From positions 1 to 64,000 of the IMG/VR virus record IMGVR_UViG_3300005613_000027: a DNA stretch of 64,000 nucleotides, one strand, 5' to 3'. Below are positions 23,556-32,631 of this stretch, in pieces. The DNA comes from a virus. Both the position numbers and the translations under genes were made by a program. The number at the start of each line of letters is the position of its first letter. Positions within the stretch are counted from its first letter, which is position 1. The notes beneath the pieces were generated by a model. That model did not search any database, had not been told where the DNA came from, and saw only the letters and a list, made by a program, of their open reading frames with translations.

Positions 23556-25964
23556 TTAAGTCCTTATCACATACGTAATATTGTCATCTTGGTACAGGTC
23601 CATATGAAATGTTATTCCTGATGTACTAGTTTCAGCGTAATCTCTATCCGCATTAACACCAGCAGATCCTGTGCTAGCAGCTAAAAGTTGACCATTATGG
23701 TATACATCCATATTTTGACCTTCTTTACCGCCAGCAGACACTGGTGTATAGGTGGCACTACCTGGTAATGGGTGTTCGACTCCAGCAGAAAGATCTGACG
23801 ACAAAGCTTCTAAATATTTGTCACCAGATGTGCTGGAAATAGCATCATTATTGTCTTTAATAGCTTGATCCAAAGCATCTAGAGAAGAGGTGATTGTTTC
23901 TCCATCAGTAATATAATTATCTTCTGTATAAGTCCTGTTACCAATCTTATCATTAATATTATCTAAAGCCTGCTTCAAATTATCAGTGGACTCAACCATC
24001 CAATAATTTCCAGTATTACTCCAACTTGGTCCAACAACATCATCGCCGCCGCCAGTAAAAGCCCACAGGTTAACCATATCATCTACTAATTCCGCATCAC
24101 CTTCCCAACGACTAACGAAATCTGTCCTCATCCATTCCCATTCTTCCACTTCACTTAAAAGCCTTCTGCGTGGAAAAACCATCGTAATGTTTGCAGGATC
24201 AGAGGCTGTCCATGTATAAGGAGCATCATTCACATAAAATCTTACATATACATCATAATTATCTCCGGTACCACCAAAATCAGCACCATCATAAAATTTA
24301 GCATATATAATATTAGAAGTACCTGAAGCAGTAAACTCTGCTCCAGTATCAGTATTGATTAAGTCAATAACACATACGTTATCGGTACCTCCCTCATCAT
24401 AATAACTACCATTATTAGTAGTGCTTGAAAAAATACACAACCCACGTGTATCTGTAGTATTTGCATATCCTACATTAGTATTATATAGAAAACCAGTATC
24501 AGTAGTCGAAATATCAAAACCAACACCTGAATTAGTGGCCTCTACAGCATTAATAATAGTTTTTGCATCTAAAGTATTACCTGAGAAATTATAAAGAGTA
24601 CCTTCTTTATCCGTACCAGTATCAGACGGATCAGTATATGTTTGTAAAGCATCGTACCAATTCCACGTGCCAGTCCCTCCTTTTAAATCATGTAAAATAG
24701 TTCTAATTACATTCATATCATGCTCTAAAACATCATCAGCACTAGCATCATCAGTAGAACCACTAGGTTCGGCCACTGCCTGTGTAGTAGTTCCAGAAAC
24801 AGTGTCATCATATGTTGCCGATCTCCTAATTTGTTCATATTGAGTTAACAAACTTCTTTGCAAACTAGGTGGTGTAGCATAACACGTAGTAATTTGATCA
24901 GGACTAGTGGCAAGGCTATCCACTGTCGCTTCATAAGTCGCAACACCAATACTTGTCAAATTAAGCGTAGCAGTAGCATAACCATTAGCATCAGTATTCA
25001 CCGGATTAGCACTAAAATTACCTATATTATCGCCAGCAATTCCAGAAAAAGTTACGGGAGCAGATTCTACACCCTCACCATTAGTATCAGTGACTAAAAC
25101 TTTCAACGTAATAGCGCTTCCGTTATATCCAGCTGTAATAGAGTCATTTGTAAACTCTATTTTATTTAAAGTTGCAAATCCATAGGTAGAAAATTTAGTA
25201 ACATCGAAGGTTAACTTCTTTGTGCCTTCAGTCCAAACAAAATTATCTAATCTACCTGCATCCTCAACCGAAAGTTCAGTTTTGGCAGTACCATCATATT
25301 GTGTTAAAGATGTGTATTCACCATCAACCAACATTGTAATAAACGGTTTAGCAGTTGTTGTAAAAGTTTTTTCAACTGACACAAATCCAGTATCATCATA
25401 TTCAATGAGTTTCCAAATCTGACTTCCAGATACCGCAGTTAAAGTATTACCTGTCATCTGGATACCAGTGAAATCCCTATCATGAAATCTGAGCTGCTTA
25501 ACATTTGCTTTAGCAAACGTTAAATCTATATCATTAGTAGAATCTCTTAAAGTATTAGTTTCATCATTACCGTCATTAAGGGCAACCCATGACAAAGATT
25601 CTTGTTTTGTAGGCGCTGTCCAACTAAATTTAATACCACTAGCTGTAATGACCCCAGATTCTACTTGACTAGCATCTCTAAATCTAGCATACAAATATTG
25701 AATATCACTTTCGGTAGTATCCAAATCAATACTTACAGTTCCACTAGCCGGTAATACATTCCAAGAAGCAGATCCTTCAGTAGGAAAATCAGCGTAGCCC
25801 CATAACTTATATTCCGTATAAGTAAGGTCATCGGGGGCAGATAAACCAACATTAACTGCCTCACCATGAGCATACCAATCTGCATCATCAGAGTTTTGCA
25901 CACTAATAAGGCCTGAAGCTGGCATTGACGTAGCAATGTCTAAATACATATAATTAGTAGCCAT
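23556..25964 (-). CDS. Large fibre protein with bacterial Ig-like domain
   Basis: This 802-residue protein has three parts. The N-terminal ~270 residues are a beta-rich region with a fibronectin-like WxxLPASGTVSIDLD segment. Residues ~270-370 form a bacterial Ig-like (Big_1-type) domain: SAITLKVLVTDTNGEGVESA, then PVNTDANGYATATL. The rest, from SLLTQYEQIRRSATYDD on, is homologous over its length to the whole next gene (25991), including NVIRTILHDLKGGTGTWNWYDALQTYTDPSDT and EEWEWMRTDFVSRWEGDAEL. It looks like a paralog with an added N-terminal half. The C-terminus GQNMDVYHNGQLLAA is a typical attachment module. Confidence 0.75.
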   Translation of the reverse strand: MATNYMYLDIATSMPASGLISVQNSDDADWYAHGEAVNVGLSAPDDLTYTEYKLWGYADFPTEGSASWNVLPASGTVSIDLDTTESDIQYLYARFRDASQVESGVITASGIKFSWTAPTKQESLSWVALNDGNDETNTLRDSTNDIDLTFAKANVKQLRFHDRDFTGIQMTGNTLTAVSGSQIWKLIEYDDTGFVSVEKTFTTTAKPFITMLVDGEYTSLTQYDGTAKTELSVEDAGRLDNFVWTEGTKKLTFDVTKFSTYGFATLNKIEFTNDSITAGYNGSAITLKVLVTDTNGEGVESAPVTFSGIAGDNIGNFSANPVNTDANGYATATLNLTSIGVATYEATVDSLATSPDQITTCYATPPSLQRSLLTQYEQIRRSATYDDTVSGTTTQAVAEPSGSTDDASADDVLEHDMNVIRTILHDLKGGTGTWNWYDALQTYTDPSDTGTDKEGTLYNFSGNTLDAKTIINAVEATNSGVGFDISTTDTGFLYNTNVGYANTTDTRGLCIFSSTTNNGSYYDEGGTDNVCVIDLINTDTGAEFTASGTSNIIYAKFYDGADFGGTGDNYDVYVRFYVNDAPYTWTASDPANITMVFPRRRLLSEVEEWEWMRTDFVSRWEGDAELVDDMVNLWAFTGGGDDVVGPSWSNTGNYWMVESTDNLKQALDNINDKIGNRTYTEDNYITDGETITSSLDALDQAIKDNNDAISSTSGDKYLEALSSDLSAGVEHPLPGSATYTPVSAGGKEGQNMDVYHNGQLLAASTGSAGVNADRDYAETSTSGITFHMDLYQDDNITYVIRT

Positions 25965-25990
25965 AGCTTATATACTCCCCTTATTTTATA

Positions 25991-27301
25991 TTAAGTTCGA
26001 ACTACGTAAGTTATATTCCTACCTATCTGAACATTAAATCTAAATGTGATACCAGAAGCAGTAGTTTCTCCGTAATCTCTATCTGCATTAGCTCCATTAG
26101 CACCAGTATCCGCAGCAAGTAATTGACCATCTATATAAACATCCATATTTTTACCTTCTTGGCCTGGGGTAGAATTAGGTGTATAACCACCACCAGCTGT
26201 GATAGCAGCAGGTAGTGTATGTAAAGTATTAACTGTAATCGGAGCAGCAACAGACTCTACATACTTATCTCCAGCAGAAGAGGTAATAGCATCAGCATTG
26301 TCTTTAATAGCTTGATCCAAGGCATCTAGAGAAGTGGTGATTGTTTCTCCATCAGTAAGATAGTTATCTTCCGTATAACTTCTGTCGCCAACACCATCAT
26401 TTATATCATCTATAGCAGTTTTCAAATCACTAGGATCACCATCTAATAGATAATAAGAACCAGTATTGGTCCATGGACCAGCATCGCTGTCACCATCAGA
26501 AGCGCCAGTAAATGACCATAAGTTAGAAATATCTTCTACAAGCTCAACATCGCCTTCCCAAGAGCTTACGAAGTCAGTTCTTAACCATTCCCATTCTTGC
26601 ATCTCTGATAATATCTTACGTTGAGGATATACAAACTTAACCGCTGTAGGTGCAGGATCTACTGTGCTCAAATCAGTTTCAACATCGTTAGCAAAAAATT
26701 TCACATATACGTCAGTTCCATCACCGGAACCAGCGTAATCAGCACCATCATAAAATTTAGCATATATAATGTTTCCACTACCATCTTGCATTTCAGCATC
26801 TTGAGTTACATCAAGAACATCGATACGGCATACGTTATCATTCCCACCTTCATCATAGTAAGTACCACTATTTGTGACACTTAAGAAAATAGGTAAACCA
26901 CGCGTATCCGTAGTATCCGCATAACCAGTAGTAATAGTTCTCAATAAACCTGTGCTAGTACCAGAAACAGTATAACCCGCTCCAGCAACACCGTCATCAG
27001 TAACGGCTAATATAATAGTATTAGCATCAAGTGTGTTTCCAGAAAAATTATAAAGTGTAGCAGATTTATCAGCCACAGTATTAGATGGATCGGTATATGT
27101 CTCTAAAGCATCATACCAATTCCAAGAACCACTACCACCCTTTAAATCATGAATAAGGGTTCTGATTACATTCATATCCTCTTCAAGAGAACCAGACACT
27201 GTAGGCTCAGCGACAGCAGACGTGTTAACACCAGCAACAGCGTCATCGTAAGTTGCTGAACGTCTAATCTGTTCTAATTGTCTTAGTAAACTTCTAGCCA
27301 T
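25991..27301 (-). CDS. Fibre protein, paralog of the 802-residue neighbour
   Basis: This 436-residue protein lies upstream in the transcript of its larger paralog (23556). It starts ARSLLRQLEQIRRSATYDDAV and carries the same order of blocks: LIHDLKGGSGSWNWYDALETY, a middle region with RGLPIFLSVTNSGTYYDEGG, EEWEWLRTDFVSSWEGDVEL, and a final GKNMDVYIDGQLLAADT. This segment may be the minimal anchor plus shaft. Tandem duplication with later insertion of an Ig domain in one copy is the simplest history. Confidence 0.75.
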   Translation of the reverse strand: MARSLLRQLEQIRRSATYDDAVAGVNTSAVAEPTVSGSLEEDMNVIRTLIHDLKGGSGSWNWYDALETYTDPSNTVADKSATLYNFSGNTLDANTIILAVTDDGVAGAGYTVSGTSTGLLRTITTGYADTTDTRGLPIFLSVTNSGTYYDEGGNDNVCRIDVLDVTQDAEMQDGSGNIIYAKFYDGADYAGSGDGTDVYVKFFANDVETDLSTVDPAPTAVKFVYPQRKILSEMQEWEWLRTDFVSSWEGDVELVEDISNLWSFTGASDGDSDAGPWTNTGSYYLLDGDPSDLKTAIDDINDGVGDRSYTEDNYLTDGETITTSLDALDQAIKDNADAITSSAGDKYVESVAAPITVNTLHTLPAAITAGGGYTPNSTPGQEGKNMDVYIDGQLLAADTGANGANADRDYGETTASGITFRFNVQIGRNITYVVRT

Positions 27302-27370
27302 AACAAGTCTCCTCCTAAATTGTTTTTTAGAAAATTAACTTTCGTAAATCATAGGAGGCACATTCAAAGT

Positions 27371-27850
27371 TTACCTCCTTTGTGTTTCCAATTCCATAAT
27401 TCTTTTTTTTAGAATACGACAAAGGCTGTCTTTACCAGATCTAGGTGTAGCTTCTGACAAGGAATACTTCAAAAGCTTAACATCTACAACATCTGGTATA
27501 ACCTCTCTCGCTTGTCTAACAGATAAATTAACAACTTCCTCTATACCCATATTCTTGGGATTTATCTTTGTTATATCTATTCGCCTTTCCTCAATTTGTG
27601 CAGGTGTTTCTTCCTGTACTTCTATAGCTTCCGCTTTTTCAGCTTCCTCGGCCATTACAATATGCCAATTATCGTTGCCTCGCAACTTAACATTTTTCAA
27701 CCACTCTATAAATTCTTGCCCCTTTTCCAACTCATGTTTCGGGCCATATTGGTCGTACAATTCATCAAGTGGGATCTTTTGGCCGGGGCTAACGGCTCTC
27801 TTCATAGCATGAAGCCACATAGACCCTTTATTAATAAGATGTCCATTCAT
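27371..27850 (-). CDS. Head-cluster protein of unknown role
   Basis: This 159-residue protein starts MNGHLINKGSMWLHAMKRAV. The front is a compact helical domain with SPGQKIPLDELYDQYGPKH. The rest is helical with an acidic middle (EEAEKAEAIEVQEETPAQ) and a basic end (RILKKRIMELETQRR). It lies between the capsid region and the fibre block, probably as a head accessory or decoration partner. I do not recognise the family. Confidence 0.55.
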   Translation of the reverse strand: MNGHLINKGSMWLHAMKRAVSPGQKIPLDELYDQYGPKHELEKGQEFIEWLKNVKLRGNDNWHIVMAEEAEKAEAIEVQEETPAQIEERRIDITKINPKNMGIEEVVNLSVRQAREVIPDVVDVKLLKYSLSEATPRSGKDSLCRILKKRIMELETQRR

Positions 27851-27889
27851 TTATCTTCTCCTTTTCTTTACTATTTCAATCCCCTTGTC

Positions 27890-28225
27890 CTAAAGTGCAT
27901 TCCTATCAAGTCTATCAATTAAATAATGCAGTATATTAGATAATCTGTGTAAAACAATGCCTGCAAAAAAAACATTAAGCATTACATTATTTATAACTAA
28001 CATACAAATAGCTATAAACCACCCTATCCACACCGAAGTACAATAACCGCAGTCAAGTAAATCATGTATGTATTTACAAAATCTGCTCTTCGTTCCCTTT
28101 ACGAAAAAAAACTTCCTAATTGGTCTAAATAATTTAGATTTGGTTATAATCTGTGTTATTGCTTCGGTAAGTATAACTGCAAACAAGATAAGGCCAATAA
28201 CTATCAATACTCTCAACATTTTCAC
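27890..28225 (-). CDS. DUF1360-like small membrane protein
   Basis: This 111-residue protein has three hydrophobic spans: residues ~4-24, ~64-84 and ~85-100. Between the first two lies RFCKYIHDLLDCGYCTSVWIG. The CxxC followed by SVW and G is the hallmark of the DUF1360 family, seen in many phages and in Bacillus. It is an inner membrane protein of unknown function. It lies just after the capsid gene terminator. Confidence 0.75.
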   Translation of the reverse strand: MKMLRVLIVIGLILFAVILTEAITQIITKSKLFRPIRKFFFVKGTKSRFCKYIHDLLDCGYCTSVWIGWFIAICMLVINNVMLNVFFAGIVLHRLSNILHYLIDRLDRNAL

Positions 28226-28238
28226 ACCATAAAAGTCT

Positions 28239-28276
28239 CATCTCACATTACCACACAACAGCAGTAATGTGAGATG
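28239..28276 (-). terminator. Stem-loop after the major capsid gene
   Basis: A perfect 12-bp stem (CATCTCACATTA paired with TAATGTGAGATG) with a 14-base loop lies 8 bases past the capsid stop, followed on the minus strand by AGACTTTTATGG. The T-run is short but the stem is long. It matches the terminator after the tail tube gene, the other very abundant virion protein. Confidence 0.75.
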
Positions 28277-28284
28277 TTTATATT

Positions 28285-29181
28285 TTACAGACTTCTGTCA
28301 ATAACTCCCATTCCCAGCATTCTACTGTCTAAACAAGCAAAGCCTATCTCAGCCCAACCAAAGAAACCTTGTTTCTGCATTCTCAACAGAGTTGGATCAT
28401 CATGAGCTTCATAGTCCTTACGGATAGGCATTACAAGAGAATCATTAACACTAAGATCAAATCCCAGAATCTGAGTTTCACCTAATGTGCTGACTGTACC
28501 GTCAGCAGCAGTTACATTAGGATTATCAAGAGTATAATTATTATAGGTATCTACACCATCTGCTAAGAACTTACCATAACTAGATGTACTACCGTTAATG
28601 TTGTACATACCAGTAGCACCTAAATGCTGTATTTCATGGAGTCTAACATTCCAGATGCTTCCCATACCCGCTGCTTGAAAAATCTCACGTCTAGTTACAG
28701 GATCAATATCTGTATCTGTCCACTCACGAATATCTGCAGCATCTTCTGGAGATACATACAGATCGCCGAGTGTTCTACCAGTTCTCTTGAACCCAACAAT
28801 CATTTTGTTAATAAGTTCTTTAGATAGATAACCGGCTCCAGTGGAAGCAGGATTAATCTCGTAAATTGGGGCGGGCCTTGACCCTAAAAGACCTTTACCT
28901 GAAAATGCTGAAGTTGCCGCAGGCATAATAACCCGCCAACCACACTCTTCTTCATAATTAGCGAGATCTTTGGCAGCCCTTGCCGCAGCTCTCTGTGGAA
29001 TATCCACACGAGAATCTCTTGCATAAGTAATTTTCCAATCCGCAGATGCATCAATCGTGAATGTCGGAACATATACTTCTTCTCCGATACCCTCGATGAA
29101 ATTCTGAGCTACATAACTCAGCCCAGGTAATACCCAAACCGGAATTTCAAAATCTTCTGCGATAGGGTAAACCGCTTGTGC
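28285..29181 (-). CDS. Major capsid protein, exon 2
   Basis: This exon encodes the C-terminal 298 residues of the capsid protein, from AQAVYPIAEDFEIPVW to the stop. Landmarks are GLSYVAQNFIEGIGEEVYVP, the spine-helix-like region RAAARAAKDLANYEEECGW and the C-terminal MRIQKQGFFGWAEIGF-type stretch LLRMQKQGFFGWAEIGFACL. With exon 1 (30362-30535) it makes a 356-residue HK97-fold-type protein. An ATG sits just before the junction, but it belongs to the intron end and starting there would lose the N-arm. The terminator-like stem follows. Confidence 0.85.
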   Translation of the reverse strand, partial: AQAVYPIAEDFEIPVWVLPGLSYVAQNFIEGIGEEVYVPTFTIDASADWKITYARDSRVDIPQRAAARAAKDLANYEEECGWRVIMPAATSAFSGKGLLGSRPAPIYEINPASTGAGYLSKELINKMIVGFKRTGRTLGDLYVSPEDAADIREWTDTDIDPVTRREIFQAAGMGSIWNVRLHEIQHLGATGMYNINGSTSSYGKFLADGVDTYNNYTLDNPNVTAADGTVSTLGETQILGFDLSVNDSLVMPIRKDYEAHDDPTLLRMQKQGFFGWAEIGFACLDSRMLGMGVIDRSL

Positions 29182-30361
29182 CATTCTGTTACTTGTATGA
29201 CCTGTAAAATTATTACAGGCGGGGGTTTGCGAAAACCCCTCTCACAGATTTCCTGTGAGTTCAGACTATGTCTTAATCTTCGTTAGAAGATTCCTCTCGT
29301 TTAGTCGTTGAGGTGTCTTTAACATTGTATTTAACTTTTTCTTTTTTCATAAGTTCGTATAATTCAATAGATTCTTCAGAATATGGTCTTGTGTTTTTAC
29401 CAATACGCGATTTACAAAAAGAGTGTAACAATTCACATTCAAATGTTTTACCTCTCACTTTATTCTTTAAAAACTCAACTAGTTTATAACACGCGTCCAA
29501 ATTTTCAATCTCAATCTCATTAATAACAAAACGCCTGTTTCTACCGTGCTTTCTGCCTTTTGGTCGTTCTCTAATGCTATATTTAATATTATACATTTTT
29601 AATGTTTCAACAACATTATTCAGTATGCATTTATTAGTAGTAGTAAATGATATATACGGTTTGTATCTAAAATTACCATTTCTACGCTTTATTCTTTTTA
29701 TAGCAAAACAACCATCACCATCGGCTAAACCAGCAAGCCAGTATAAAGAATTATTTCTAAATCCGTAGTCTATTAAATTACATTGAACATTGAAGTTATT
29801 TACGATACTAGTAAATCTTAAAGAATAAGCGTCATAACTGCTTTTTTTACCTTCATTAATTATTTTATCAAGTCTGTATCTACAAAACTCAGAAAGTGTT
29901 ATAAGTTGGTTTCTTTTACCAACTAAACTATTAAGAATTATGTCAGCCAAACTAATTACTTTACCCAATCTTCTAACAGAAATCTGGGTAGATAATTTTC
30001 TAAAGTTTCTACTACCACCCTCTATTCGTGTTCTATCACTAACATAAATATGATGATTTATATTGAACTCACTCAACACTATATGTGTATGTGTTACTAT
30101 ATCATCATTGGCGCTATATATAGTTACTTTAGGTTGTAAGGACACATTTCTTTTAGTCTTATTTTTGCTCAAATTAATACTACCATCTGAATCTATAAGA
30201 CCCGATAACCAATCAATGTCTTCAATGTTAAAGTTCCCTGCGTAATTGCCCATTGTAATCCTCCTTATTTTTACCATATTAGTAAAGTAGGCTTTAGGGG
30301 TTCTTAGCAAATAGAAAGGTTCTCATATAAATATCACTATTTATACGGGGCACAAAATTTT
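29182..30361 (-). mobile_element. Group I intron interrupting the capsid gene
   Basis: This 1180-base insertion splits the capsid frame exactly between GPG and AQAVY. The exon before ends in T (U at the 5' splice site) and the intron ends in G, as group I introns require. Near the 3' end is AAGACATAGTCTGAACTC (29257-29274), matching the conserved P7/S element, followed by three hairpins (CTCACAG/CTGTGAG; GGGGTTT/AAACCCC; CCTGTAA/TTACAGG). At the 5' end a perfect 8-bp hairpin TATAAATA/TATTTATA could be P2. The whole core (P3-P7) was not resolved by eye. It carries a LAGLIDADG gene. Confidence 0.8.
29273..30253 (-). CDS. LAGLIDADG homing endonuclease inside the intron
   Basis: This 326-residue single-chain enzyme has two LAGLIDADG motifs: WLSGLIDSDGSI near residue 15 and WLAGLADGDGCF near residue 173. 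The start is the ATG at 30253 with AAGGAGG 6 bases ahead; a frame extension to 30310 has no such signal. Acidic residues of both motifs are present, so it is likely active. Its stop overlaps the intron P7 strand, which shows close coevolution of gene and intron. It makes the intron mobile by cutting intronless capsid genes. Confidence 0.9.
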   Translation of the reverse strand: MGNYAGNFNIEDIDWLSGLIDSDGSINLSKNKTKRNVSLQPKVTIYSANDDIVTHTHIVLSEFNINHHIYVSDRTRIEGGSRNFRKLSTQISVRRLGKVISLADIILNSLVGKRNQLITLSEFCRYRLDKIINEGKKSSYDAYSLRFTSIVNNFNVQCNLIDYGFRNNSLYWLAGLADGDGCFAIKRIKRRNGNFRYKPYISFTTTNKCILNNVVETLKMYNIKYSIRERPKGRKHGRNRRFVINEIEIENLDACYKLVEFLKNKVRGKTFECELLHSFCKSRIGKNTRPYSEESIELYELMKKEKVKYNVKDTSTTKREESSNED

Positions 30362-30535
30362 ACCCGGACCAAGCCGTTCCACCGCGAAAAGTTTTCGCAT
30401 AATCGATTCCAATTCAAGTTTCTGCAGGATCGGAGTTGTCAATGCAGCTGCAAAAGCTCTATAAGCTGCAAGCCCTTCAGGTGTCTGAATTTCAGCAGTT
30501 GCCCTGAAAAGCTCCATCATTTCTTGTCTATCCAT
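30362..30535 (-). CDS. Major capsid protein, exon 1
   Basis: This exon encodes the N-terminal 58 residues, MDRQEMMELFRATAEIQTPE through LFAVERLGPG. Unspliced reading adds only KILCPV and stops at 30341. The frame joins cleanly to exon 2 (AQAVYPIAEDF). The sequence LFAVERLGPG...AQAVYPIAEDFE is a continuous block in related capsid proteins, as I recall the family. A TCCTCC-type ribosome binding site lies ahead of the ATG. Confidence 0.85.
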
Positions 30536-30594
30536 AATAACAACTCCTCCTATATTATTAGTTTCGGAAGCACTATTCGTGCTTTAATCCGTAT

Positions 30595-31257
30595 TTATAT
30601 CAAAAGTTTAATTCTAATTGGATAAAGTGTAGTATTATTCACATTGGCACTACATTTAGCAGCACTAACGCCTTTAACAGCACGTGCTACAGCTGTAGGG
30701 GTAACATTAGGTAAATATTGACCATCAACAGTATCATCACCAGCAGGACTTCCGCTGTTGGTAATCATAGAATCCATAGTGGCAGCAACACGAAAGTTGT
30801 CGCCAGGATTAATGGCTGCACAAACTGCTGTACCACCTGATTTACTGCCAGTAAATTCACTGGTATAATGTACAGTGTCCCAAATACCTAAGTGAGCAAC
30901 ACCGAGAGGTGCTTCTTTAGTACCATTAATACTACCAGCACTATACGAAGGCTGAGCAATAACATCGCTTGAACCCAGGTCGCCGGGCATCATGAATCCA
31001 GCCGGGTGTACCTGGTGGTATCCCGACTTAACTTTTTGCATAGAAAACCCAAAAGCAATTCTTTCTTCTGCATCAGTTGGTTCATTAGTATGAGAACCAT
31101 ACGCCTTCACGATTGCCTCTTGATTAGTAGCACTATTATCCAAATACAACACTGCACCAGCATAACACAGTACTCCGCCAACACCAGTAGCGTCAGCAGT
31201 CTGAGCCGCATAACTGCAGAATTGATTTTCTACAACAGGATGTCTAGGTATAAACAT
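30595..31257 (-). CDS. Capsid-associated decoration protein candidate
   Basis: This 220-residue small-residue-rich beta protein starts MFIPRHPVVENQFCSYAAQT. It contains GGVLCYAGAVLYLD, a helix (EERIAFGFSMQKVKSGYHQ), HPAGFMMPGDLGSSDVIAQP and a C-terminal beta end (NNTTLYPIRIKLLI). The ATG follows GGAGAGAGG. It lies between scaffold and capsid genes, where head decoration or stabilising proteins are common. It has no N-terminal signal. The role is inferred from position and composition. Confidence 0.65.
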   Translation of the reverse strand: MFIPRHPVVENQFCSYAAQTADATGVGGVLCYAGAVLYLDNSATNQEAIVKAYGSHTNEPTDAEERIAFGFSMQKVKSGYHQVHPAGFMMPGDLGSSDVIAQPSYSAGSINGTKEAPLGVAHLGIWDTVHYTSEFTGSKSGGTAVCAAINPGDNFRVAATMDSMITNSGSPAGDDTVDGQYLPNVTPTAVARAVKGVSAAKCSANVNNTTLYPIRIKLLI

Positions 31258-31271
31258 ATCCTCTCTCCTCC

Positions 31272-32012
31272 TTAATTACTCTTTTCTTCTTGATTAGTCA
31301 TTAAACTCGCCATTGCTTTACCCATTTCATTATATTTCGCAACCAGGTCCTTATCAGGGAAAATTTCCATGTTAAGTGCTGCCTGGATAGCCTGGCCTGG
31401 GTCTATGTTAGCAGGCGGGGTGTCAGAGCCATCTTCTTCTGCATCTTCAGCTTCAGCATCTTCAGCTTCAGCAGCAGCGGCATCTTCTTGTTCTTGTTTC
31501 TCTCTCGCAGCCTTTTCTTCATCAGTTTCACCATCTTTGGCTTTTGAAAGTTCCGCAATCACAGCTTCCCTAATTGACACCAACTCATCTTTATAAGACG
31601 CAAATTCATCATCAGACATCTCTCTGACTTTAGTAGATTGGGCTTCTTTATCAGACACAATACCAGCTTCTTCAAGCTCACGCATTCTGAGTTCAGCAGC
31701 TCTATCTTTCTTAATTTCTTCCAAAGCTTTCTCCGACTCTTCCAACTTTTGGTTAGCTTCTTCAATCTTTTCTTGAGCCGCCTCAAGCTCAGTCTGTAGA
31801 TTGTTAGCCTTGTCTTCAGATTCAGTAAGCTTCTCTTCGAAATCTTCAACTTCACTGTTCTTTGCTTCAAGAGCAGATGTTAATTCTTCAATTGTAGTAG
31901 CTGATCTGCTTAAAGCATCTTCAGTTTGTCTCCGAATTTCGACTTCTTCTTTCTCAGAAAATATTTTAGCCACTACAGCTTCAACATCTTTCCTTAATTT
32001 GTCATCCATCAA
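31272..32012 (-). CDS. Capsid assembly scaffold protein candidate
   Basis: This 246-residue protein is highly charged. The first ~130 residues are coiled coil (TEDALSRSATTIEELTSALE, EKLTESEDKANNLQTELEA). A middle low-complexity acidic stretch follows (AEAEDAEAEDAEEDGSD), then a short helical end (ALNMEIFPDKDLVAKYNEMG). Scaffolds upstream of a major capsid gene have this build: helical, acidic, with a small C-terminal capsid-binding helix. It lacks a protease domain; the protease candidate is two genes upstream. Confidence 0.75.
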   Translation of the reverse strand: MMDDKLRKDVEAVVAKIFSEKEEVEIRRQTEDALSRSATTIEELTSALEAKNSEVEDFEEKLTESEDKANNLQTELEAAQEKIEEANQKLEESEKALEEIKKDRAAELRMRELEEAGIVSDKEAQSTKVREMSDDEFASYKDELVSIREAVIAELSKAKDGETDEEKAAREKQEQEDAAAAEAEDAEAEDAEEDGSDTPPANIDPGQAIQAALNMEIFPDKDLVAKYNEMGKAMASLMTNQEEKSN

Positions 32013-32139
32013 AAATACCTCCTATATGTTCTTTTCCATATAAAGAAATATTACCAACCTGAGTACTCTTATTAAGTACTTTTTTATTTAATTCCTTTTC
32101 CTGAAACTTAATTACTTGTTAAATCTTATTTGTTAAATC

Positions 32140-32577
32140 TTAAGGATAATTTGCTCTTATATTACTTGAGCTCCAAGTACTACAATAAATACCTTCAATA
32201 ACTGGATCAGATGCGCCCAACATGAATTTCACATCAACGCGTGATGAACCATCGTTAGCACCAGCATTAGCTACTGTAAGTGAAATTACATTAGTAGTAG
32301 TATTCTTACTAACGTAAAAACTACCAGCGTTATACGCAGGAGTTACTTGAACATTAGCATACGTAGCTAAATCCATTCCATGGAATTTAACACCACTTAC
32401 TAATGTCATAGCTGTAACACCAGATGCTACTGTAAATTCTTGGCCCCAAACAAAAGGATGGGCATGGTTGTTACCCATGTTTCTCCAGATAACCTTAAGA
32501 TTATCGTCGCCATTAATCCTAGTAAGTTTTGGGGTACTTCTTAAAAACCCTACTTGTGCTTGCCCTAATTGTGGCAT
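32140..32577 (-). CDS. Small head decoration protein candidate
   Basis: This 145-residue protein is beta-rich (GQEFTVASGVTAMTLVSG, NTTTNVISLTVANAGANDG) with a mobile front, PQLGQAQVGFLRSTPKL. Size and composition match small trimeric head decoration proteins. It lies between the protease candidate and the scaffold gene. The stop codon sits in a 13-bp direct repeat (TTAAATCTTA-type, 32116-32142). Confidence 0.6.
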   Translation of the reverse strand: MPQLGQAQVGFLRSTPKLTRINGDDNLKVIWRNMGNNHAHPFVWGQEFTVASGVTAMTLVSGVKFHGMDLATYANVQVTPAYNAGSFYVSKNTTTNVISLTVANAGANDGSSRVDVKFMLGASDPVIEGIYCSTWSSSNIRANYP

Positions 32578-32631
32578 AATTAATTCCTCCTTTTACGATT
32601 ATTATTTTCACTGGCTCGTGTCAACCAGCTG

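Noticed and set aside
7527-27301. A diversity-generating retroelement acting on the fibre genes
   Set aside because: No reverse transcriptase gene and no template/variable repeat pair were seen in the window.
29182-29184. ATG just before AQAVYPIAEDF as a separate start for the capsid gene
   Set aside because: A 58-residue conserved front is encoded at 30535-30362 and joins exactly at group I-type splice bases, so the ATG belongs to the intron end.
31559-31870. 103-residue minus-strand frame inside the scaffold gene
   Set aside because: It is a frame-shifted shadow of the coiled-coil repeats (long runs of K, L and R) with no ribosome binding site.
32116-32142. 13-bp direct repeat TTGTTAAATCTTA at the end of the decoration gene
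   Set aside because: It is short, A+T-rich and placed over a stop codon. It seems a minor local duplication without functional consequence.
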